Shown here in pieces: positions 55,814 to 64,000 of a DNA stretch of 64,000 nt. The notes under the pieces are model-generated. The model made no database searches. It saw nothing but the letters and a program-made list of their open reading frames with translations, and was not told the DNA's origin. The stretch's first letter is position 1. The number at the start of each line of letters is the position of its first letter. Source of the DNA: Misgurnus anguillicaudatus (taxonomy: Eukaryota > Chordata > Actinopteri > Cypriniformes > Cobitidae); contig NC_073351.2 in assembly GCF_027580225.2 (NCBI RefSeq), positions 9,466,501 to 9,530,500 of the forward strand. The letters are read 5' to 3'. The position numbers and the translations under genes are program-made.

Positions 55814-56275
55814 TTTTGCGTGACATTGTCACCTATTTCCACCATTTTACGTGCGCGTGCCACGACTTTCTTTTCCGTGACAGTTTCACGTATTGGTTAC
55901 TCAACTGTTTTTCCTATTTTTAAACAATTGTCGCTTCGGTTTGGGGTTAGATTTGCTGTTTGCGTTAGGATGTCACTTAAAGTATTGGTTTATACAATTT
56001 TTTCATATGCTTTTTAAACCATTGTCGCCTGACGTTAGGGTTAGAGTTGGGTTTGGGTAAGGATGTCATTTTATGTAACAGAAAGTTGTTCTAACCCCAA
56101 ACCGATGTGACAATTGTAAGAAATTAGAAAAAACTGTTGAGTAACCAATACGTGAAACTGTCACAGAAAAGAAAGTCGTGACACAGGCACGTAAAATGGT
56201 GGAAATACGTGACATGTCACGCAAAATTGAGCTAAAAATTATGCGTGACTATTTCACGTATTTTGTGAGATCAGG
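55814..56275. mobile_element. Fold-back element with TTTTGCGTGACATTGTCAC tip
   Basis: TTTTGCGTGACATTGTCACC and the inverted TTTTGCGTGACATGTCACGT mark matching arms (55814 and 56226). Both arms run through CCACCATTTTACGTGC. The core 55887-56154 is shared with 46876-47126. An extra 50 bp (to 56275) carries further GTGACT/TCACG units. Confidence 0.75.
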
Positions 56276-57166
56276 CTATTTATTGGTGTAGACTTCAAAG
56301 AGCACTATTAGCCATACGTCCATTCAGCAATATACTGTATAGACAAGGACCTGAATGTGGACAGAACCACAGAGATGTTCACTTAGTAACTGTAAGGGAT
56401 GTAGTTATGTTAATACTTTTTACTCATCTTTTCCTGGTCAATAGTTCAATTATTGTCTCTTGTTTATCTATTTTTTCTATTTGTCATCCTGAGATAACAT
56501 GGTAAAGGTATGTTTTCCAATCAAATTTCTTTGTTTGAACACTAACCTTTCCATCACCAGAAAATGTCAACGTTTGTGTCTTTTCACACACAGTTTTCCT
56601 CTGGAGCTAAACCGTCAACACTTCCTGTAATGGCATCCATTTTTTAAAATTGTTTTCATATGACAACAGGGGAGACAAATGTCTGTGTGCTGGATACAAC
56701 TGACGTGAATGAATAGCTAAAAAAGAAAAATATCTCTTCTTTTAAGGTGATTGTTCAAACAGCATCACGGTTGATATGTTCTGGACTAAGCTGATGGTAA
56801 GTGCCTACTACTTAAAGTGGATTCTGAGCAAGCTGTACATGTATTACAACCACGTCTTCTTCATTAATCTATCTATTGTTAATAATTAAATCTTAATGCT
56901 TGTTCATATGAATTCTTAGTTGAGCTGTCTTGCAGTCTACAAAGTACATATTAAATAAAATGAAGTTTAATCAAATATATTAGATATAACAAGATTGCTC
57001 AATCTTATTACTATGAAAGGGGACGATGCAAAGCTCAATATGACTGTTCTGGCGACCGAAGTCCCACCTTCTAGTTAAAATAACCAATCATTAATCATTA
57101 AATAGAGATTGACGATTATCTGGAGGAGGAGCTTTATACTGAGTCACGTGATGCGCTTGACAACAG
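56276..57166. other. No recognised feature
   Basis: Non-coding DNA. Confidence 0.4.
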
Positions 57167-57672
57167 GTTTGTTCGACTTTATGTGGCGGCACATGAATCG
57201 ACAGGCGGATGACATCACAGTACCACGAGTGCGATTCGACAGCAGCCTCGGTAACACTTTATTTTACGACCCGCAATGTACCGCGTAATTAAACCGAATT
57301 TACAGCGTACCTATTTGTAACAACAGAGTACCTCTACAGTATGTACTTGTAGGTATAAGGGAACAATATTTTAAGTTTGGAGTAATAAGGGGGTAAGAAT
57401 ATATGGAAAATTAAAATGATTTATTCTCTAAGTATTTCATAACTACAGGGTACCTATTGTAATATTAAGTGGTATGTATGACTTACGTCCATGGGTAATA
57501 TGGTCTATTGTTTTTTGGTACATTTTTTTCATATTTGCTACTTACCTGATGAAAGTGTATTGTATAGCCTACAGTTGATGTCTACAAGCCATGTCGGCAA
57601 ATAAAATATAACACACAATAAAAATAATAGCAACTTGTACCTCTTTGATCTGTATATGTATAGGCTACAGGA

Positions 57673-57880
57673 GTTACCAGGTAACTCTTATATTTGCAGA
57701 CTGTAAATTAAAGTGGTGCTTATTACCCCCTTGTACTTTGTATATACCAGGTAACTCTTACCTTTGCGGGCTGTAAATTAAAGTGGCGCTTGTTACAGCC
57801 TTGTTCTGTGTATTTACCAGGTAACTCTCATATTTGCAGGCTGTAAACTAAAGTGGTGCTTTGTTCACCTCTTGTTATAA
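57673..57880. repeat. Three 70-bp tandem units inside the long-arm element
   Basis: Units of about 70 bp starting TTACCAGGTAACTCTTATAT recur at about 57673, 57743 and 57813. An inverted single copy (TTTGAAGTGGTGCTTTG reading on the opposite strand) is at about 58735-58790, so these are subterminal repeats of the element. Confidence 0.75.
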
Positions 57881-58026
57881 ATGTTATAGGGTAAATACCA
57901 TAAACATAGCTACAGAATATTGTTATTTTTATTTTAAAATAGCTTATTTCAAAACATCTTTAAAACACTATAATTAAGCCAACACTTAATTTTTATTAAC
58001 ACAAAACTTTGATTTCAAATAGAAAG

Positions 58027-58327
58027 TCATGACAATTTTTCGTTGTTTTTGCTGCTTGGCTTCCTCTGTTGGTGATCTTGTCCACTCGGATGTTGAGTTG
58101 ATGTCGTCTCACAAATGCTGTTCTGCATTACATATAAAAGACATAAATGAAAGCCTTCAGTAAATGTTTCTTCACTGTGCCTTGACAAAAACTGAGTTTT
58201 CTGAGCCAGTTATTAACTTTAGGCTAACTTATGTGCTAGCTAACCTGCTGCTACCATTAGCTGGCAACTTTCTTGAAAAAAACATTGTTTGAAATGCGTG
58301 AGTCATGTATTAACAAAACCTGTTACC
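58027..58327 (-). pseudogene. Possible spliced open segment within the long-arm element
   Basis: On the minus strand, 58122 down to 58027 is open for 31 codons (NSICETTSTQHPSGQ ... KNNEKLS then TGA) and is preceded by an acceptor-like ATATGTAATGCAG. Upstream, a segment ending at 58327 (WSAAASDVSRIRMLDK) closes on a donor-like AAG followed by GTAACA, in the phase that would join directly. AATAAA occurs downstream on that strand near 57990. This has the look of the last two exons of a small gene, perhaps a transposon gene remnant, but it is short and has no recognised homologue, so chance cannot be excluded. Confidence 0.2.
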
Positions 58328-58983
58328 TTATCCAGCATTCGGATCCTGCTCACATCACTCGCAGCCGCACTCCACAGTGTAAAAGTTTTTAAAACCTTTT
58401 AAAGACGTTTCACCTCAGGATCGCGTTCCAGCAGGCAAACCTCCTGCAGACGGAGTGCGCGCTCTACACCTGCGCAGTTCGCATGTAGTCAGTCTCTTTT
58501 TGCTTCAGTGCAAGCTGGTAACCTATTTGCTATTGTTTCATTCTGGTTTGCCATTGCATAAATTTTTTGGCTAAAATACTCGTGTTTACACATGTTGCAA
58601 AGTTTTATTCTACCAATGATAACACCTATTAAAAATAAACAAATATAGCGTGCTGCTTTGTGGTCATTATTGTGTCATTTGAAATAAAAGAGTTAGAGTC
58701 AAGCAAAAGAGTTAGAGAATTAGAGTCAAGCATATCCAATTGCAAAGCACCACTTCAAATATGTCCGCAAATGTTACCTGGTAAATAGGGAATACCTTGC
58801 TATTTTTATTGTACTTACTTAAAAAAAGATAACCACATTAAGCTGGACTTTTGTTATTAAAATCAAGTAATATAGGCTACTAAAATAAAAGTGATGTGCT
58901 GTTATATTTATTTGCCGATGTGGCTCATAGACATCGACTGTATACAACATTCAGTAGTCAATATGAAAAATTTACAATAAAAT

Positions 58984-59507
58984 CAGAGGTGGAAAGTAAC
59001 GAATTACATTTACTCACGTTACTGTAATTGAGTAGATGTTTTGTGTATTTTTACTTTTTTGAGTAGTTTTTAAAATCTGTACTTTTACTTTTACTTAAGT
59101 ATGTTTTATTTAAAGTATTGTACTTCGCTACATTTTAAATCATATCCGTTACTGAGTAAAAAAATATTTTAAAAAGCAAGGCGATAAAGACGCGCAACGG
59201 ATGTAAATGGGCGGGGCCCGGGGGAACGCGCAAAAAGAACCATGGAGACGGACGAGACAGGCGCGCGCTAATGCAGACCCGCCTCAGTTCAAATCTTATG
59301 AAAGAAACCCCTGGTCACATATAAGCGACCACTTTCCACTGACGCGAAGCGGGTGTTTCAATTCTATGAAAGGTAGGATTCATGCTCTTAAGTACGAAAT
59401 TGCACGACGCGTTTTTTATACCATGCGCATTATCTTCCGAGGTCTAGCAGCTTCGCGTCAAGTCAAACACAACTTCAAAACGTCCTCGAATGCGCAGGTC
59501 ATTAGAC

Positions 59508-59560
<53 letters not shown>

Positions 59561-60069
59561 AAGGTCATAAGGTACCCAGGTCAGGGAAGTGAGAAGATAA
59601 TAAACGTGTCAAATGTATATAGACATGGCACTCATCTCATTATATGCTCATTTAAACTATATATATAGTTTAATAAAATAATGTATGTTACCAGCAATAC
59701 ATCAATTACAACCTTACTATAGTGATTGTATTTACAAGCTGCTGACCACCTTCAAAAGTGCATAAAAATCATTAAACAATTCCATAAATGTTTCTTACTT
59801 TAAAAAAGCTTTTTATTTTATTAACTTTTTGTTATTGCACTTTAATTGTAAAGATGTTCCTACAATTAAAAACAACTAGTTTGAGATGTATATTCCCTTG
59901 TCGTTTTTGAACTATACTAGAATCCTCCACCTCTTCCCGCTGTAAAAAAAGTAACTTTTACTCTGAGTAAAGTTAAAATGACTTACTTTTTACTTTTACT
60001 TGAGTAGATTTTTAGACAAGTAACTTTACTTTTACTTGAGTACAATATTTTAGTACTTTTCCACCTCTG
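58984..60069. mobile_element. hAT element CAGAGGTGGAAAGTA, exact AATAAAAT duplication
   Basis: CAGAGGTGGAAAGTAACGAA at the left and, inverted at the right, CAGAGGTGGAAAAGTACTAA. The 8-bp AATAAAAT is exact on both sides (58976-58983 and 60070-60077). The subterminal regions are filled with TACTTTTACTT repeats. The middle is GC-rich with a 153-codon frame (59207-59668) that runs through the GA microsatellite and has no hAT catalytic motif, so the element is non-autonomous. Confidence 0.9.
59513..59557. repeat. (GA)n microsatellite
   Basis: 45 bp of GA dinucleotides in the middle of the hAT element. Confidence 0.95.
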
Positions 60070-60351
60070 AATAAAATCATAAAAAATAATACATAATTTC
60101 CCCATAGACTTGACTAAGTCATACATACCATGTAATATTATAATAGGTACCCTGTAGTTATAAAATACTTAGAGTATAAATAATTTATAAATCTTCATAT
60201 TCTTAACCCCTTATTACCCCAAACTTAACATATTGTTCCCTTATAACTACAAGTACGTACTGTAGAGGTACCCTGTTGTAACAAATAGGTACGCTGTAAA
60301 TTCGGTTTAATTACGCGGTACATTGCGGGTCGTAATATAAAGTGTTACCGC

Positions 60352-60655
60352 CCTGCTGAAAAAACCAGCATACCAGCAAGACCAGCATATGTTGTGTTTT
60401 GGTGCTGGTTTGCTAGTGAACACCAGCTAAACCAGCATCAAACCAGCATCAGAACCAGCATTAGCACCAGCTAAACCAGCAACAAACCAGCATTAGCACC
60501 AGCTAAACCAGCATTAGCACCAGCATCCCATGCTGGTCATACCAGCATATGTTGTGTTTTGGTGCTGGTATGCTGTACCACCAGCTAAACCAGCATAGAC
60601 CAGCATAATTCCCATGCTGGTCCATGCTGTTTTGATGCTGTTTTTTTCAGCAGGG
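60352..60655. mobile_element. MITE built of CAGCA/TGCTGG repeats
   Basis: CCCTGCTGAAAAAACCAGCA at the left and its inverse (CAGCATCAAAACAGCATGG ... CCCTGCTG) at the right. The interior consists of repeats such as ACCAGCATTAGCACCAGCTA and two copies of AGCATATGTTGTGTTTTGGT. It sits directly against the end of the long-arm element. A short relative is at 51376-51490. Confidence 0.75.
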
Positions 60656-60744
60656 CGCAGCCTCCTCTGTATGATTCATCGAATCACTCTTGCGGTATTT
60701 TAATGTCATCCGCCTGATGGTTCTTGTGAAGTCGAACAAGCCTA

Positions 60745-61934
60745 ATCTGTGCGCATCCACAGTAGCTAAAACAACCAAAGACATGTTTTTGTGCCCATTT
60801 TTGAGCTTGAAAACTAAATATGGTACAATTGATTTCATTGTTGATGAGAAATATGTTTATTTGTGATTTTATCACATAATTTTAGACAGATCTTTCTTTA
60901 AATAGGACTTTAGTCTTGCATGACTGAAATAGCTGCGCAAAGGCATTGCAAACATGGCCGCCAAGTGGCGGGACTTCCTTAAAGTGACTTATTTTTACAC
61001 TAATGAAGTAAATGACTGAAGCGAATACACTCCGTTATTATAAATTGCTACCTGATAGACTAATAAGCATAACAATACACTACACACAATAATATAAAAA
61101 TAGTTTATAAATGCTTTGTTGACTTTTATGTACAATGATAAATGCAGTGCTATAACAATTCAGTTAAAAGCCATTACATAAACAATTAAGCTACCTTTGG
61201 CAACAAGATGTGCATAGGCAGGTCACTTTGTTTTGGAAAGAACCCAAGTTGCAAAGATTTCTTCGAGATACTCCCTCGTGCGTTCTTTAGAGTGCCATTT
61301 TCCATTTATTTGTTTAAGCTCTGCATTGTGTGTATTTTCTGGGGATGTTGGCATCAAAGCTCAATACAATATGTTGCTTAGTCACCAGGGAAAGCATTAA
61401 TGTTTAATGCTTAAATAAATGTATTTATTTGATGTGACTCTGACTATGTTTCTCCTTAAGGGAATGGGACAAATAACATGGCTGAGTAAAATTTAATATA
61501 GCGTCATTTAAACCATTTTGTGTCAATGAAACAGATGTCTGTTTAGTTCCCAAAGCCACCGGCTGATTGTGACAGGGCCGCAGTCAAGCGTTATTTCCGA
61601 ATTGTCACTTTTAATAGAGTTTGAGGAGTAAAACTGCAGAAGTCACTGTGTTTGGAGTCCAAAGATAACAGAGCATTTCCATAGCATTGTACACAGAGAG
61701 GGAAATGCATTTTTCAGACATCATCAACTTTTGATATGAAAGCTTTTGAAAGATGAAATAATCAACAGTGCACCATAAGGCTTTACATTTTTAAATATGA
61801 TGCGGGACAAACTTTTACCCCTATTTTTACTTTTTCCTATTATATGTATTATTATTATTATTATTTTTAAAAATCTGAAAATTTACGTCAAAATGCCTTT
61901 ATGAACGATTTACACATAAAATCATTCTGCGGTT
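60745..61934. other. No recognised feature
   Basis: AT-rich non-coding DNA. The 63-codon minus-strand frames near 60650-60870 are partly translations of the outer inverted repeat. Confidence 0.4.
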
Positions 61935-62830
61935 GGGTGATTCTCACGAAACCATTAAAACACCACGGCACTAATGATTTTAGCTTTAAAATGTGTAATA
62001 TAGTAACATTAAAAAGCATCAGAATTAACACAATACTGTGTTCTACCTTGCACAATGTGTGATTTCAACAAATTGTAAATTTTATCTCATTTTCTGCTGA
62101 AATTCTCATTACCGCAATGTGTCCGGCTGTGTTTGAACATGCGTTATGTTGAAATTTAATCAAATGAACACAAAAATATTAAGAAAAAAATAAATGGATG
62201 TTTTGCTAGACTACTTTAGATGACAAAAATATTTACTGAATATTCATGTATAATAATAATGAAGAAAAATTAGGAAAATGATGTGTCCATGCCTGATGTT
62301 CTCATCCTCCGCAACACTTTTTGAGAACAGTTTAAGCACACATACAGAATTTTAATAAAGTTTGATTTTGAGTGACCAAGCACATGGACCAGTTACTTCA
62401 AGATGGCTACAAGGTAAGATCATTTTTTTACAGTTAATTTGAAATATTGTCTTGTCAGAATGCGACATTTTGATTATCATTACCGCAACAGATGCTTATT
62501 AAATGTTAATTTAATTAATAGAAGCATAATACTTTGATTTTAAATGCATGTGCAGAATCTCCAAATTATGTTCTTTCAGGTTTGTCATGTCATTTTGAAA
62601 ATATGTAAGTGTTGATGTTTTCTGACTGTTGCGGTAATGAGATTTTTTAGGACTAATTTTTTAAATTATGTTACAAAAAGTGTTAAATGATAAGTAAAAG
62701 TTTTTAAATTAATGTTCCCATTTACTCCAGACTTTGTTTTTCAATGTCTGGTGGAAAAAAAATAAATTTAAGCAATTTTTACATTTTCATGCTTGACATT
62801 TTTAAAACCAAGTTTTCGTGAGAATCACCC
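61935..62830. mobile_element. TIR element GGGTGATTCTCACGAAA, GGTT duplication
   Basis: GGGTGATTCTCACGAAA at the left and its exact inverse at the right (17 bp). GGTT lies directly outside each end (61931-61934 and 62831-62834). Inside, the motif CTCATTACCGCAA occurs near 62107 and, in variants, near 62478 and, inverted, near 62628. No long frame. Superfamily not recognised. Confidence 0.8.
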
Positions 62831-63977
62831 GGTTGTTTCATGAGGCCCAGTGTATTTTTCACAAACAGATTTGTGATATAAGGGAAAGTGATAGAGATTT
62901 GCTGAACTGAGCAAATTTAAAGCTCATTGACACAGTACATGAATCCCTTTCACACTGCTGCAAAACTATAACACTCATGATCAATCATACAAGAGGAATT
63001 ATTTATTATCCCAGGTATCGTCTGGCAGCTTTTATATATCAATTACATCTCTGTCATTCCGTTTAATATTTTTCTGCTTATGATTTAATATCTTACTGGA
63101 TTTGGGCTGTAGGAGCGTACAGTATTAGAAGATTTCAGGATCAGTTGTAACTCTGCCTTCGCTACTACCATTCATCTTTATTCCCCAATGCTTTCATGCT
63201 GTCAAATTTCGATTTCACACTTTAAAGTAGTCAATAATTAATTTCTAATGCGCGACTAATTTCGTAATTTCCTTATGAGTATAGAGTAATCTCTAAGTAA
63301 TGAAGGGAACGAAATGCTCAGTACAAATATCCAGAAGCATGCATTGATACTTTATTAAGCGTATATACATATTTTTACGAAATACAAATTAAAAAGGATT
63401 CCTTATATATACACATTCACTGTTTGTCTATAACCAAAGAATGGCAGAATGCTAATAGCTCATTTAGTGTTGTGGTTTTTCAACCAGTTATGTTTTTTTG
63501 CAACTAAAACCAACAGAGAAATTTGACACGGGCTCTATAGTTTTCAGAAAAGGCTTAGTTCAGGGATGAGAAAACAATCAGACTTATTTGACAATGAGAT
63601 TAGTTGTTTTTCAAGACGCTGGATGTGAATGAGCTGTGGTTGTGTATTCACTTACAGAATCACAGATAGAAATTAATCTGAGATAATCCAGAAGCGTATG
63701 GGATCATGTCCCATACGAGTAAGTGAATTAACATCTGGTGAGAAACTGAAGCCTGTGACATTATACAGTCAGCATTTGGCTCAAAATGGAGATGCACTGT
63801 GAAAGTTTTCATTATGAAGACTATGATGCTGTCCACAACGACAAAAATGGATGAAATTTATGACCAGAACAGTCACCAGATCTTAGTCCAACAAAGCACA
63901 TTAAGACCTATAATACAATTAGATTGTATTTATTAACCTTATTCAGTGCATTAGCTAACAAAATAACTCTCAGGTTT
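62831..63977. other. No recognised feature
   Basis: AT-rich non-coding DNA. Confidence 0.4.
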
Positions 63978-64000
63978 CCTGTGGATCAGTTGGTATAGCA
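63978..64000 (+). repeat. Start of a tRNA-derived SINE (cut by window edge)
   Basis: CTGTGGATCAGTTGGTATAG resembles the A-box head of the fish SINE (CTGTGTAGCTCAGTTGGTAG). The rest lies outside the window. Confidence 0.4.

Larger units (their letters stand above)
57249..60350. mobile_element. Long-arm TIR element CGGTAACACTTTATTTTACG
   Basis: CGGTAACACTTTATTTTACG at the left; the inverted right end is CGGTAACACTTTATATTACG. The arms match for roughly 430-450 bp (GACCCGCAATGTACCGCG, AGTACCTCTACAGTA, GATGTCTACAAGCCATGTCGG) once the inserted hAT element in the right arm (58984-60069) is removed, leaving a parent of about 2.0 kb. No target duplication is evident. Two short minus-strand open segments with matching splice phase lie in the middle. 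Confidence 0.78.
57167..60744. mobile_element. Outer inverted pair enclosing a nest of elements
   Basis: 57167-57248 (GTTTGTTCGACTTTATGTGG, AGGCGGATGACATCA, GATTCGACAGCAGCCT) and the inverse of 60656-60744 (GGCTTGTTCGACTTC, CAGGCGGATGACATTA, GTGATTCGA) are clear but imperfect inverted copies. Everything between them is explained by the 57249-60350 element, its internal insertion and a MITE at 60352-60655. The outer pair may be the ends of an old element or one palindromic repeat split by the insertions. Confidence 0.65.

Noticed and set aside
59207..59668. 153-codon frame inside the hAT element, considered as a transposase
   Set aside because: Lacks hAT catalytic or dimerisation motifs and runs through a GA microsatellite.
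63978..64000. tRNA-like A-box at the window edge, considered as a tRNA gene
   Set aside because: Matches the head of a fish SINE better and is cut off before a B-box could be seen.

Overview
The window looks like nuclear DNA of a teleost fish, most likely a cyprinid. It is AT-rich, has almost no long open reading frames, and is packed with short inverted-repeat DNA transposons of the kinds known from zebrafish and carp: hAT, PIF/Harbinger, Tc1, TTAA-target elements, fold-back MITEs and tRNA-derived SINEs. I see no bacterial operons, CRISPR arrays, rRNA genes or intact tRNA genes. Species and family assignments come from pattern memory, not from a search.

Host gene content is very small. Two + strand terminal exons are well supported by splice acceptors and open frames. 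The first (1288-1419) encodes a 43-residue cytoplasmic tail with two ITIM-type tyrosine motifs (VQYAEL and VEYATI). The second (18356-18592) encodes a 78-residue proline-rich tail ending PKEQSV, followed by a good poly(A) signal. Both begin in phase 0 with Asn-Ser-Gly, so they may be alternative last exons of one receptor gene entering from the left. A weaker candidate is a possible signal-peptide first exon near 27891.

Layout: 1-2400, ITIM exon with small repeats; 2400-17500, non-coding DNA with fold-backs, a TTAA element nested in another element (3906-5215), a 277-bp tandem duplication (11837-12390) and a rearranged hAT (14155-14939); 17531-20720, transposon, proline-rich terminal exon and 3' region; 21300-27124, Harbinger element with a MADF exon remnant, a fold-back, and a TTAA element carrying two further insertions; 27700-36100, possible first exon, CTCF-like site, Harbinger/hAT elements, a Tc1 transposase relic and the second copy of a 4-bp-TSD element; 36900-47950, TTAA element, LINE pieces, and a Harbinger element with a Myb-like ORF1 inserted in a LINE-like repeat; 48070-48575, inverted-repeat element whose body is an EcoRI-site minisatellite; 51400-56300, MITEs and fold-backs; 57167-60744, a multi-layer nest of elements; 61935-62830, a TIR element with a 4-bp duplication.

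Most of the information here is transposon stratigraphy: exact target duplications (AATAAAAT, GTTCCTGA, ATTT, ATAT, TAA, GGTT) allow insertion order to be read directly. The best candidate for an undescribed entity is the GAAGAG-ended element (26130-26993 and 34709-35706), which makes 4-bp target duplications. For one copy this is supported by a related uninterrupted sequence inside this same window.
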